A DNA stretch of 64,000 nt. Origin: Alphaproteobacteria bacterium. Lineage in GTDB: Bacteria; Pseudomonadota; Alphaproteobacteria; UBA8366; GCA-2717185. Both the position numbers and the translations under genes were made by a program. The notes beneath the pieces are model-generated. The model was not told the DNA's origin. It saw only the letters and a list, made by a program, of their open reading frames with translations, and made no database searches. Within the stretch, counting starts at the first letter, position 1. The number at the start of each line of letters is the position of its first letter. Shown here in pieces: positions 41,583 to 50,228 of the stretch. The DNA lies in contig WLWY01000005.1 in the NCBI GenBank assembly GCA_012103325.1, forward strand, positions 372,001 through 436,000. Direction: 5' to 3'.

Positions 41583-42856
41583 CCCACTGTTGTCCGGTTT
41601 AATTCAGTGGACGGTTTGCATGGCATTGATTCTACTGGTGACCAATCGTTTGGCGACGTTTTGGACACGGGAAAGGATCAACACCATGCGGCATGAGAAT
41701 AGCGTATTTCATGATCTGATGAAGCGTGTTCCTTGGGATCGTTTTGCGGCTTTGGTGGAACGGCATGAAGCCGACAAACACGTTCGCCGCCTGAGCACGA
41801 AGGACCAGTTCATCGCCCTGCTATATGCTCAGCTTTCCGGTGCGGTGAGCTTGCGCGAGATCGTCGGCGGTCTACAGAGCCATCGTGCCCGGCTCTATCA
41901 TGTCGGCGGTCGCCTTGTGACGCGTTCGACGCTGGCCGATGCGAACGCGACGCGGCCGAGCGCGGTGTTCTCGGAGCTGTTCACGGCGTTGGTTGGGCGC
42001 GCCGGGCGCGGGTTGCGGCGGACGCTTGGCGAGGCGACCTACCTGATCGATGCCAGTCCGCTTGCCTTGAGTGGCCGGGGATCGCAGTGGGCGTATTTTT
42101 CGGCCAGGGCCTGTGGCGCGAAACTGCATGTGGTTTACGATGCGGGCGCCGAACACCCGGTCTACGCGGCGGTGACGCCGGCAAAGACCGCCGATATCAA
42201 GGTGGCGCAGGAGATGCCGATCGAGGCGGGCGCGACCTATGTCTTTGATCTGGCTTACTACGATTACGCCTGGTGGGCGAAGCTCGACGCCGCGGGTTGC
42301 CGCATTGTCACCCGTTTCAAGTCGCACACGCCGCTAACAGAGGCCACCGATCGGGCGGTGCCCGAGGGCGAAGACATCTTGTCCGACCGGGTCGGCCTGC
42401 TGCCCAAACGGCAAAGGATGAGCCGCAAAAACCCCTTCTCCAAGCCCGTGCGCGAAGTCACGGTGCGGATCGATACCGGCAAGACCCTCCGGATCCTGTC
42501 CAACGATCTGGACGCCTCGGCCCGGCAAATCGCCGACCTCTATAAGCGCCGCTGGGCGATCGAGCTGTTCTTTCGCTGGGTCAAACAGAACCTCAAAATC
42601 CGGCACTTCCTCGGCCGGTCCGAGAATGCCGTGCGCATTCAGATCACCGTTGCCCTGATCGCCTATCTCTTGCTTCACCTCGCAAAAGCCGATCAGAAAA
42701 CCGTCAAATCCCCGCTCGCATTCGCTCGCCTCGTCCGAACAAACCTCATGCATCGAAAGCGCATTGACCGTCTGCTCGAACCTGAACCAAACACACCTCA
42801 ATGCCAAAATCAGTTGGCCTTCATATGTTAGAGAAATTAAACCGGACAACAGTGGG
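41583..42856 (+). mobile_element. IS4-family insertion sequence (1274 bp)
   Basis: The element is bounded by 22-bp perfect inverted repeats beginning CCCACTGTTGTCCGG (41583-41604 and 42835-42856). It carries one transposase and looks intact. The element is set inside a palindromic intergenic repeat. Confidence 0.9.
41686..42831 (+). CDS. IS4-family DDE transposase with DUF4372 N-terminus
   Basis: A 381-residue transposase. The N-terminal domain (MRHENSVFHDLMKRVPWDRF, DUF4372-type) is followed by the DDE core: Asp in TYLIDASPLALSG, Asp in VFDLAYYDYAWW and Glu in YKRRWAIELFFRWVKQ. The last fits the IS4 signature Y-x2-R-x3-E-x6-K. I start at the ATG at 41686 with GGGAAAGGA upstream. An in-frame ATG upstream would add 39 residues without known similarity. 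The frame is intact. Confidence 0.92.
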   Translation: MRHENSVFHDLMKRVPWDRFAALVERHEADKHVRRLSTKDQFIALLYAQLSGAVSLREIVGGLQSHRARLYHVGGRLVTRSTLADANATRPSAVFSELFTALVGRAGRGLRRTLGEATYLIDASPLALSGRGSQWAYFSARACGAKLHVVYDAGAEHPVYAAVTPAKTADIKVAQEMPIEAGATYVFDLAYYDYAWWAKLDAAGCRIVTRFKSHTPLTEATDRAVPEGEDILSDRVGLLPKRQRMSRKNPFSKPVREVTVRIDTGKTLRILSNDLDASARQIADLYKRRWAIELFFRWVKQNLKIRHFLGRSENAVRIQITVALIAYLLLHLAKADQKTVKSPLAFARLVRTNLMHRKRIDRLLEPEPNTPQCQNQLAFIC

Positions 42857-42944
42857 CTTGGCCCGAGGGTCCATACTTCAACGAGGACGCTTGCCATCGG
42901 CATGGATACTCGGATCAAGTCCGAGTATGACAAAGGAGGGCTTC

Positions 42945-44159
42945 TCAAAGCCCTAGCTGCGCCTTGGCGATGATGTTGTGCTGGATTTCGTTCGAGCCGG
43001 AATAGATCGTCACCTTGCGGAAATGCAGATAGCCGGGCGTGATCCCGTTGGCGTATTCGGCGCCGATCGGCGGTTCGTTCCAGCCGTGGCTGAGCGCGGA
43101 GATCAGATACGGATTGGCGTAGTAGCCGATCGCTTTCATCTTCAGCTCGGTCAGCCGCTGATGGATTTCCGTGTTGCGGATCTTGAAGATGTTGGCCTCG
43201 ACGCCGAGCGCCTTGCCGCCCAGCTCGCCATCCTTGGAGAGCTTGTCCAGCGCGCGCAGATTGAAAGCCTCCAGAGTCCGCATCTCGATCTCGATCTTGG
43301 CGATCTCGTGCGCGAAGTCCGGATCCTCCGCCAGTGGACGGCCGCCGCTGACTTCGTCGTCGGTGGCGATCTGCTTGAGCTGGCGTAGCAACGTCTTGTG
43401 GGTGCCCAGCGACCCGCCGGACATGCGCTCATGCGCCAGCAGGTACTTGCCGATCGACCAGCCCTTGTCGATCTCGCCGATCGTATTCTCCACGGGCACC
43501 CGAACGTCGGTGAAGAAAACCATGTTCGTCTCGTGCAGCCCGTCCATCAGGATGATCGGCTTGATTTCGATGCCGGGCGACTTGAGGTCGACGAGCACGA
43601 AGGTAATGCCTTCCTGCTTTTTGCCTTCGCTGGAGGTGCGCACGAGCATGAAGCACCAGTCCGCCCAGTGTGCCTTCGTGGTCCAGGTCTTGGTCCCGTT
43701 GATGACCCATTCATCGCCGTCGCGCACGGCGCGCGTCTGCAGGGATGCTAGGTCCGAACCCGAACCCGGCTCGGAATATCCTTGGCACCAGACCTCTTCG
43801 CCGGACAGCATCGGTGGCAGGAAACGTTCGCGCTGCGCTTCCGTGCCGAAGCCGATTAGCACCGGACCGCACATGTTGATCCCGAAGGTGACGAGCCGCG
43901 GCGCACCGGCGAACCCGAGCTCCTCATCGAAGATGTATTTCTGCGTCAGCGTCCAGCCCGGGCCGCCATATTCCTCCGGCCAGTTTGGCGCGACCCAGCC
44001 CTTCTTGTAGAGGATCTTGTGCCAGCCGATAACGTCGTCGCGCTTCATCTCGATGCCGTTCTCGACCTTGTATTTCAGTTCGGGTGGCGTCGCCTCGCGC
44101 AAATAGGTCCGGACTTCGTCGCGGAAGACCTCGTCTTCGGCGGTAAAGGCGGCATCCAT
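42945..44159 (-). CDS. Acyl-CoA dehydrogenase
   Basis: A 404-residue acyl-CoA dehydrogenase. FAD-contact blocks are GYSEPGSGSDLASLQTRAV and INGTKTWTTKAHWADW, and the C-terminal domain ends IYSGSNEIQHNIIAKAQLGL. The early PNWPEEYGGPGW and FGINMCGPVLIGFGTEAQRERFLPP blocks resemble the longer medium- or branched-chain group. AAGGGA precedes the ATG at 44159. It is monocistronic, ending within 15 bp of the repeat that follows the IS4-family element. Confidence 0.9.
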   Translation of the reverse strand: MDAAFTAEDEVFRDEVRTYLREATPPELKYKVENGIEMKRDDVIGWHKILYKKGWVAPNWPEEYGGPGWTLTQKYIFDEELGFAGAPRLVTFGINMCGPVLIGFGTEAQRERFLPPMLSGEEVWCQGYSEPGSGSDLASLQTRAVRDGDEWVINGTKTWTTKAHWADWCFMLVRTSSEGKKQEGITFVLVDLKSPGIEIKPIILMDGLHETNMVFFTDVRVPVENTIGEIDKGWSIGKYLLAHERMSGGSLGTHKTLLRQLKQIATDDEVSGGRPLAEDPDFAHEIAKIEIEMRTLEAFNLRALDKLSKDGELGGKALGVEANIFKIRNTEIHQRLTELKMKAIGYYANPYLISALSHGWNEPPIGAEYANGITPGYLHFRKVTIYSGSNEIQHNIIAKAQLGL

Positions 44160-44256
44160 GGTTGGTTCCCTTCGTGATTGTCGCGGCGGGGTGATTATCT
44201 TGCCCCGTATTGGGCGAGGGGACAAATCGCACGTTGTTGGAAGATTGGGGGAAACA

Positions 44257-44389
44257 CCGCCGTCCACCCCCACCCTAGCCCTGAACGGTCATCCAAACCG
44301 TTCAGCCCCTCAAGGGGGAGGGGATCCAAAGAGGAGTTCAGAAGCTGCTTTTCCCTTCCCCCCATGTGGGGGAAGGATAGGATGGGGGG
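44257..44389. repeat. GC-rich palindromic intergenic repeat (first type), inverted copy
   Basis: The reverse-oriented version of 39153-39284. It has CCGCCGTCCACCCCCACCC at one end and GGATAGGATGGGGGG at the other, with an inner CTGAACGG...CCGTTCAG hairpin. It lies between the divergent starts of an acyl-CoA dehydrogenase and a nitroreductase gene, so it is part of their promoter region. Confidence 0.85.
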
Positions 44390-44453
44390 TAAGCGCATCG
44401 TTAAATACGCCGCAAACAGTTTGGAAGTTGGAAATAATTTCAGGAGACTCGCC

Positions 44454-45104
44454 ATGACCACATTCGATCTAGCCACGACCGACGAACTGCTGTCGACGAC
44501 GCGGGCGGTACGCAAGCGGCTTGACTTTGACCGGCCCGTCGAAAGGTCCGTCATCACCGACTGCATCGACCTGTCGCAGCAGGCGCCGACCGGGTCGAAC
44601 AAGCAGGGCTGGCGCTGGATCGTCGTGACGGATGCGGACAAGCGCAAAACCCTTGGCGATCTCTATCGCAAGGGCGTTGGCAATTATCTGGAAACGGCGA
44701 AGCAGGCGGCGGAAGAACGCGGCGCAACGCAAGACACGCGCGTCTTCGACTCGGCGCAGTATCTTGCCGAGCGCATGCAGGACGCGCCCGTGCATGTGAT
44801 TCCCTGCATCGAAGCGGGTCACATTGCCGCCGACGCGCCACGGCGAGCTTGGATCGGGCTGGGCGGCTCGATTTTCCCCGCGATCTGGAGCTTCCAGCTG
44901 GCACTGCGGGCACGCGGTCTGGGGTCTTGTCTCACGACCTTGCATCTGGCGCATGAGACGGAAGCGGCGGCGCTTCTTGGGATACCAGACAACATGGTGC
45001 AGATGGCGCTACTGCCGGTCGCCTATACGAAGGGCACAGACTTCAAACCGGCGAAGCGAGGCCCGGCCGACGACATCATCCATTGGGAGGGGTGGGAAGA
45101 CTAG
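44454..45104 (+). CDS. Nitroreductase family protein
   Basis: A 216-residue FMN-dependent nitroreductase-fold protein. The FMN-binding Arg block is STTRAVRKRLDFD, followed by APTGSNKQGWRWIV and the C-terminal ALLGIPDNMVQMALLPVAYTKG. These enzymes use NAD(P)H to reduce nitroaromatics, quinones or enones. CAGGAG precedes the ATG. It is monocistronic, followed by a palindromic repeat. A detoxification or reductive-catabolic role is plausible. Confidence 0.9.
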   Translation: MTTFDLATTDELLSTTRAVRKRLDFDRPVERSVITDCIDLSQQAPTGSNKQGWRWIVVTDADKRKTLGDLYRKGVGNYLETAKQAAEERGATQDTRVFDSAQYLAERMQDAPVHVIPCIEAGHIAADAPRRAWIGLGGSIFPAIWSFQLALRARGLGSCLTTLHLAHETEAAALLGIPDNMVQMALLPVAYTKGTDFKPAKRGPADDIIHWEGWED

Positions 45105-45142
45105 GGTTCGGGTGTGCAGACCAGTTGGACTTCCTAAATCCC

Positions 45143-45239
45143 GTCACCCCGGACTTTGATCCGGGGTCCAGCCCCGATGCAAATACCTGCGCAGCCTGGT
45201 TCCCGGATCGGCGGCGCTGCGCGCCTTGTCCGGGATGAC
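45143..45239. repeat. Palindromic intergenic repeat (second type)
   Basis: GTCACCCCGGACTTTGATCC and GTCCGGGATGAC flank a middle of about 65 bp rich in GGCGC. It folds as a hairpin between the nitroreductase and aldo/keto reductase genes and is the same family as 22695-22827. The 126 bp that follow up to the aldo/keto reductase start show nothing recognisable. Confidence 0.8.
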
Positions 45240-45367
45240 GGTTGTTGCTGTTATGAATGTGGTCAGAAACATCGGAATGTGTGGACGGGATCGACAGCCG
45301 GGGGCTCGGAGGCTATTGAATCACGGTTGCGCGCGCGATTGCACGGAATACAGGGAGACGACGGGAT

Positions 45368-46300
45368 ATGGAAAAGAGACGACTGGGCCGGACAGGCCTC
45401 GAGGTGTCGGCGCTGGGCTTCGGCGGCGGACCTGTCGGTTTCCTCGGTACCGAGCAGGACCGTGTCGCGGAAATCCTCAACTATTTGCTCGATAACGGCG
45501 TCAATTTCGTCGACACGGCGGCGGGTTATCCGGGGTCTGAGGAGGCCATCGGCAATGCCGTGAGCCACCGGCGCGACGAGTATGTGCTGGTCTCGAAATG
45601 CGGGCAGGCGTTCGACGATCTCGACGGCGAGGCCTGGTCGGCGACGGTCATCGAACAGACGGTCGACCGGGCGCTGCGGCGGCTGAAGACCGATCATCTC
45701 GACGTCATGCTGCTGCATTCCTGCGATCAGGAAGTGCTGGAAAAGGGTGAGGCGGTCGAGGCGCTGGTCAAGGCGCGCGACGCCGGGAAGATCCGCCATG
45801 CCGGCTATTCGGGCGATAATGAGGCCGCACTTTACGCGGCCGGCCTCGACGCCATCGACGTGATCGAAACCTCAGTCAATATTTGCGATCAGGCCAATAT
45901 CGACACGCTGCTGCCGGAAGCGCAGCGCCGCGATATCGGCATCATTGTCAAGCGGCCGGTTGCCAATGCGGCCTGGTTGGGGGTGGGCGAGCAGCCGGGC
46001 TTCTATGCCAACTACACGACGACCTATGCGGAACGGTTCGCCGCTATGGGCCTGAGCCCCGGCGATCTTGGGTTCACTGGCGGCCCTATAGATCCTTGGC
46101 CGATGATTGCATTGCGGTTCACCCTGTCTCAGGCGGGCGTCACGACAGCGATTGTCGGCACGACGAACCCGAATAATGCCGCGCGGAATATCGAAGCCGC
46201 CGCGCAAGGACCGTTGCCCGGCGATGCCATCGATGCTATTCGCGCCGCTTTCGCATCTGCGGAATCCGTGTCGGGGACGCAATGGGCTGGTCAACGGTAG
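45368..46300 (+). CDS. Aldo/keto reductase
   Basis: A 310-residue TIM-barrel aldo/keto reductase. The catalytic tetrad is visible as Asp and Tyr in VDTAAGYPGSEEAIG, Lys in YVLVSKCG and His in DVMLLHSC. The cofactor region near the C-terminus is TTAIVGTTNPNNAARNIE. NADPH-linked reduction of aldehydes or ketones is expected; the substrate is unknown. It is followed by a CoA-transferase gene in the same direction after 61 bp. Confidence 0.9.
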   Translation: MEKRRLGRTGLEVSALGFGGGPVGFLGTEQDRVAEILNYLLDNGVNFVDTAAGYPGSEEAIGNAVSHRRDEYVLVSKCGQAFDDLDGEAWSATVIEQTVDRALRRLKTDHLDVMLLHSCDQEVLEKGEAVEALVKARDAGKIRHAGYSGDNEAALYAAGLDAIDVIETSVNICDQANIDTLLPEAQRRDIGIIVKRPVANAAWLGVGEQPGFYANYTTTYAERFAAMGLSPGDLGFTGGPIDPWPMIALRFTLSQAGVTTAIVGTTNPNNAARNIEAAAQGPLPGDAIDAIRAAFASAESVSGTQWAGQR

Positions 46301-46361
46301 CCCGGCGGATATTATTGGTTGAAATGAACAAAAGACACTTGTTGCGTAAGGGAGAATTAGG

Positions 46362-47570
46362 TTGCCAGGTCCGCTCGATGGAATTCGCATAATCGATATC
46401 ACTACGGTCCTGCTCGGCCCGTATGGAACCCAGGCGCTTGCCGATGCCGGCGCCGACGTGATCAAGGTCGAAGCCCCGCCGACCGGCGACATCGCGCGCA
46501 ATATGGGCGCCGTGAAGAACGTCAACATGGGCGGCATCTTCCTCAACGCCAACCGTAACAAGCGTTCGCTGGCGCTGAACCTCAAGGAGGAGTCGGCGAA
46601 AGAGGTGCTGCGCAAGCTGATCCCGACGGCGGACGTGTTCATACACAATATGCGCCCGCAGGCGATGGCCGGACTGGGCTTCGACTATGACGCGGTCGCG
46701 GCGATCAAGCCGGACATCATCTATGTCGGCGCTTACGGGTTCGGCCAGGACGGGCCCTACAAGTCCAAGCCGGCCTATGACGACGCGATCCAGGCGTCGT
46801 CCGGGCTCGCCAGCATGTTCAAGCGGCAGGATGGCGCGGCACGCTACGTGCCGGCAGCGATTGCGGACAAGGTCACCGGGCTGACCATGAGCCAGGCCGT
46901 CGCCTTCGCGCTACTGCACAAGGTGCGGACCGGCGAAGGCCAGTTCGTCGAAGTGCCGATGCTGGAGACCATGGTGAGCTTCAACCTGGTTGAGCACATC
47001 AACGGTTGCGCCTACGAGCCGCCGATCAGCGAGCTGGGTTACGCGCGGGTCATGACGAACGCCCGCCGGCCGTTTCCGACCAAGGACGGATTTGTTTGCA
47101 TGCTGCCCTATAGCGACAAGCACTGGCTGAACTTCTTCACCGCCGTCGGCCGGCCGGAGCTGATGGACGATCCACGCTTTTCGAACTATCGCGCCCGCAT
47201 CGGCAGCGTCGACGATCTGTACGGGTTCGTCGGCGAATGCACGCCGGAACGGACCACGGCGGAGTGGGTCGCGGTCTGCGAGGAACAGCAGATCCCTTGC
47301 ATGCCGATCGCCGATCTCGACGACCTCATGGAGGACGAACATCTCAAGGCCGTCGGCATGTTCGAGAAACACCAACACCCGACCGAAGGGGAAACCCTGC
47401 TGGTGCGGGCGCCGGTAAATTACGCCAAGACGCCGAACAGCATCCGCACCCACGCGCCGCGCTTCGGCGAACACGGGCCCGAGGTGCTGCGCGAAATCGG
47501 GTACGATGAGGGGGCTATCGAAGAACTGATGAGCGGCGGCGCGGTGCTGCGCGATTCGGAACTGGAGTAG
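46362..47570 (+). CDS. Class III (CaiB/BaiF) CoA-transferase
   Basis: A 402-residue type III CoA-transferase. The N-terminal PGPLDGIRIIDITTVLLGPYGTQALADAGADVIKVE is standard for the family, as are NANRNKRSLALNLK and the active-site region FVEVPMLETM. These enzymes move CoA between acyl-CoA and a carboxylic acid. The start is a TTG at 46362 with AAGGGAG upstream, an unusual codon but the only one fitting the N-terminus. It lies directly upstream of IS5 copy 2, which starts 33 bp after the stop. Confidence 0.92.
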   Translation: MPGPLDGIRIIDITTVLLGPYGTQALADAGADVIKVEAPPTGDIARNMGAVKNVNMGGIFLNANRNKRSLALNLKEESAKEVLRKLIPTADVFIHNMRPQAMAGLGFDYDAVAAIKPDIIYVGAYGFGQDGPYKSKPAYDDAIQASSGLASMFKRQDGAARYVPAAIADKVTGLTMSQAVAFALLHKVRTGEGQFVEVPMLETMVSFNLVEHINGCAYEPPISELGYARVMTNARRPFPTKDGFVCMLPYSDKHWLNFFTAVGRPELMDDPRFSNYRARIGSVDDLYGFVGECTPERTTAEWVAVCEEQQIPCMPIADLDDLMEDEHLKAVGMFEKHQHPTEGETLLVRAPVNYAKTPNSIRTHAPRFGEHGPEVLREIGYDEGAIEELMSGGAVLRDSELE

Positions 47571-47602
47571 CAAGGCACTCCCATCCTAACCTTCCCCCAC
47601 AA

Positions 47603-48760
47603 GGAGACCTCTGCGAAACGGGTTCAGGATCGGAGATAATCGTTGGGTTTGGAGGTTGGTGCATAGGTTTGGCGGTTTTTCGCGTTGGGTTTTGGGACGC
47701 TCTTGACGAGATCGGCAAGGGACGGTGTCAGGGCATAAGAGTTTCGGCACGTCTCAGGTTCATGGCGATGCACAGGAGATGAAGGTGGGACTGGTTCTTC
47801 TGCATCCCCCTGTATCGGGCCCGGCGGTATCGGTAAGACCGCTTCAGAGTTCCGAACAGGCGCTCGACATTAGCGCGGATCGGGGAGATCAGGCGGTTGC
47901 GGACCTGTTGCCAGTGCGGCAGCGCCGGTTGGTTCTTATGGCTGCGGTGCATGATCCGGTCCTTGATGCCCCTCGCCTTGAGGCGCCGGCGGCGCTCCTT
48001 GTGCTCATAGGCTTTGTCAGCATAGACCGCCCGCTCGTCGCCCTGGATCAGCGCGTCGGCCACTTCGCTCTCATAGGTTTTGGCCGACGTCATCATCGCA
48101 TCGCGGATCAATTCGGAGCCCTGATCGACGGCGATATGCGCCTTGTACCCGAAATAGGCCGTGCGCCCGCGCCGCGTCCAATCGGCATCCGGATCGAGCG
48201 CCGAACGCTCGCCGGAAACACCGGACGGCCGGCTGACCGAAGCCTCGATCAGGGTGGCATCGATCAGTGTGCCCGTCTTCAGCATCAGCCCGTGACGCTC
48301 CAACTGCCGGTTCGTTTCCGCCAGAAGCTTCGCCGTCAGTTTCCTCTCTGCCAGCGCCGCCCGGAAGCGCACGAACGTCGTCTCGTCCGGTGTCTCGTCG
48401 CTCAACGAGAACCCGCAGAACCGTCGGAACGACAGACGATCCCCCAACGCCTCCTCCAGGTCCGGGTCGGAAAGACCATACCATTGCTGCAGCAAAACCG
48501 CCTTGTACATCGACAGCGCCGGATACCCTCTGCGCCCCTTCTTCGAGCGAACCGACTTCAGGAGCTTCTCGAAGCGAGACCAGTCGAAAAGACCTTCGAT
48601 ACGCTCCAGACGTTTATTCGAACCCGCACCCGGCGCCACAAACGCATCCGCAAAGCCACCCTCACCAACCCGCTTCTCACCCATCAAGACCTCCGTCATA
48701 GCGATCACTCTAAAGAATCACCGTTTCGACAAAGTTGCTACCCATTTCGCAGAGGTCTCC
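47603..48760 (-). mobile_element. IS5-family insertion sequence, copy 2 (1158 bp)
   Basis: It has the same length, ends and orientation as the element at 5998-7155; the base difference noticed between them is T at 48209. No target duplication is evident. The left flank (CCCACAA) and right flank (TTGAGGG) come from the two arms of a palindromic repeat, which suggests recombination rather than a simple insertion. Confidence 0.92.
47728..48708 (-). CDS. IS5-family DDE transposase (copy 2)
   Basis: A 326-residue transposase identical to the first copy except Glu in place of Gly in GVSGERSALD. All DDE motifs (LIDATLIEAS, YADKAYE, NVERLFG) are present and the frame is whole. It is probably functional. 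Coming so close to the CoA-transferase and 2OG-oxygenase genes, it may affect their expression. Confidence 0.93.
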   Translation of the reverse strand: MIAMTEVLMGEKRVGEGGFADAFVAPGAGSNKRLERIEGLFDWSRFEKLLKSVRSKKGRRGYPALSMYKAVLLQQWYGLSDPDLEEALGDRLSFRRFCGFSLSDETPDETTFVRFRAALAERKLTAKLLAETNRQLERHGLMLKTGTLIDATLIEASVSRPSGVSGERSALDPDADWTRRGRTAYFGYKAHIAVDQGSELIRDAMMTSAKTYESEVADALIQGDERAVYADKAYEHKERRRRLKARGIKDRIMHRSHKNQPALPHWQQVRNRLISPIRANVERLFGTLKRSYRYRRARYRGMQKNQSHLHLLCIAMNLRRAETLMP

Positions 48761-48841
48761 TTGAGGGGGGAGGACTAAGGTGGGGGTGGACGACGGCGAA
48801 GTTTTGCCCTTATGCGCTTGCCACCCGAATGAAAGCGACTC

Positions 48842-49783
48842 ATGGAGCAGGTTCCCGTCGTCGATTTTGCGCCTTTCCTTTCGGGCAGCTCCGCGGATAA
48901 GCAGACCGTTGCGGACGCCATCGGCGCGGCCTGCGAAGGCATCGGCTTCTTCTATCTGACGAACCACGGCATATCGCCGGAAACGATACGCGGAATTTTC
49001 GATGCCGCGCGGCGCTTTTTCGATGTGCCACTCGAACAACGCATGGATCCGGCGCTGCTGATTTCGCCCGAACACAGCCGAGGCTATCAGCCTGTTGGCG
49101 CGCGGCTTTATCCCGACACAGCGGCCCCTGACGTGATGGAGGCGTTCAAGTACCAGCGCGAATTGCCGCTGGACGACCCGGACATCCTGGCGGGCGACCG
49201 AATCCAGCAGTCGAACAAGTGGCCGCGCGGGCTGCCCGGCTGGCGCGAGACGCTACTTGGTTATTTCGAAGCCGTCGACGGCGTGGCGGCGAACCTGCTG
49301 CGCACCTTCGCGCTGACGCTGGATGTCGAAGAAGATTACTTCCTGGGCTTTTACGAAAAGCCTTTAACGCAGGTGTCACTCTTGCATTACCCGCCGGCAC
49401 CGCCGACGGATGGCCTTTACGGCAACCGGCCGCACGCGGACGCGACAGCCTTCACGATCGTGCTGCAGGGCGACGTACCGGGCCTGGAAGTACAAACCCC
49501 GTCCGGCCGCTGGGCGACGGTGCCGCCAATCGAAGGCAGCTTCGTGATCAATATCGGCGACTACATGGCGCGCTGGACCAACGACCGCTTTCGCTCGACG
49601 AAGCACCGCGTGGTCAACCGCACGGGGCAGGAGCGGTTTTCCGTGCCCTACTTCGCGATCCCCGATTACGACGCGGTGGTGGAATGTGTGCCCACTTGCC
49701 AGGGGCCCGGCGACCCGCCGAAATACGACCCGTTGCATGTCGGCCGATCGATCCAGCAGAAATTTTCCGGCGATTACGTCTGA
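48842..49783 (+). CDS. Isopenicillin-N-synthase-like Fe(II)/2-oxoglutarate oxygenase
   Basis: A 313-residue non-haem iron oxygenase of the isopenicillin N synthase/1-aminocyclopropane oxidase type. The N-terminal PVVDFAPFLSG and GFFYLTNHGIS blocks are followed by His and Asp in RPHADATAFTI, the distal His in TKHRVVNRT and the co-substrate Arg-x-Ser in RFSVPYF. Family members oxidise diverse small molecules, including pathway steps in secondary metabolism. The promoter lies in the repeat flank of IS5 copy 2, so expression may be IS-driven. GAAAG precedes the ATG only weakly. Confidence 0.9.
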   Translation: MEQVPVVDFAPFLSGSSADKQTVADAIGAACEGIGFFYLTNHGISPETIRGIFDAARRFFDVPLEQRMDPALLISPEHSRGYQPVGARLYPDTAAPDVMEAFKYQRELPLDDPDILAGDRIQQSNKWPRGLPGWRETLLGYFEAVDGVAANLLRTFALTLDVEEDYFLGFYEKPLTQVSLLHYPPAPPTDGLYGNRPHADATAFTIVLQGDVPGLEVQTPSGRWATVPPIEGSFVINIGDYMARWTNDRFRSTKHRVVNRTGQERFSVPYFAIPDYDAVVECVPTCQGPGDPPKYDPLHVGRSIQQKFSGDYV

Positions 49784-49804
49784 GGATCGGTATACGGCAC
49801 GGCG

Positions 49805-50128
49805 TTAGCCAGCACCGGCGTGCCTGACGCCCCAGTCGCGCATCGCGCCGACAATTTTGCCGAGGCTTTTGCCTTTCTGAGTGAGGCTGTATTCGGCACG
49901 CGGTGGGTGGTTGGAATATAGCCGGCTTTCAATGATATCGCTCGCCTGCAGGGTCTTGAGCCGCGCCGACAAGGTGGTTGGCGCGATGCCGGGCATGGAT
50001 TTCTCGAAGTCCTGAAATTTCCGCGGCCCGTCAATGAGCAGGTCGCGGAGAATAAGGATGGTCCATTTCTCGCCGATGACGTCGAGTGTACGCGCGACCG
50101 GACACATCTGATTATAGCCTTTGGTCAT
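49805..50128 (-). CDS. HxlR-family transcriptional regulator
   Basis: A 107-residue winged-helix regulator. It has the HxlR signature VARTLDVIGEKWTILILRDLL with the Cys (MCPVA) near the N-terminus, then FEKSMPGIAPTTLSARLKTLQ as recognition helix and YSLTQKGKSLGKIV as wing. HxlR proteins sense reactive electrophiles or metals and usually control the gene next to them. It is divergent from a lipoprotein hydrolase gene, with a palindromic AT-rich spacer between. Confidence 0.92.
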   Translation of the reverse strand: MTKGYNQMCPVARTLDVIGEKWTILILRDLLIDGPRKFQDFEKSMPGIAPTTLSARLKTLQASDIIESRLYSNHPPRAEYSLTQKGKSLGKIVGAMRDWGVRHAGAG

Positions 50129-50179
50129 TGGAGGAAAATGTACCGGATTAATAATTATTGCAAGTTGCTATAAAAAAAA

Positions 50180-50206
50180 TAGTGACTATATAATAAATAA
50201 TCACTA
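50180..50206. promoter_or_regulatory. Putative HxlR operator
   Basis: TAGTGA (50180-50185) and TCACTA (50201-50206) are a perfect inverted repeat with a 15-bp AT-rich spacer, in the 100-bp gap between hxlR-type and hydrolase genes. The A/T-rich centre also contains a -10-like TATAAT. This is a likely shared regulatory site. Confidence 0.6.
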
Positions 50207-50228
50207 AACAACTGGCGGACTGAAGCTC

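Larger units (their letters stand above)
41567..42931. repeat. Palindromic repeat (second type) split by the IS4-family element
   Basis: GTCATGCTTGAGCTTGA (41567-41583, before the IS) and CTTGGCCCGAGGGTCC plus GGATACTCGGATCAAGTC (after it, ending 42931) join into the type seen at 22695-22827. The insertion point has CTTGA on the left and CTTGG on the right, suggesting an imperfect short target duplication. Confidence 0.75.
47582..48797. repeat. Palindromic core (first type) split by IS5 copy 2
   Basis: CATCCTAACCTTCCCCCACAA stands left of the IS and TTGAGGGGGGAGGACTAAGG with GTGGGGGTGGACG stands right of it. The spacer that normally joins the arms is missing, so the IS replaces the middle of the element rather than simply splitting it. 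The right flank is identical to that of copy 1 for 32 bp. Confidence 0.8.
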
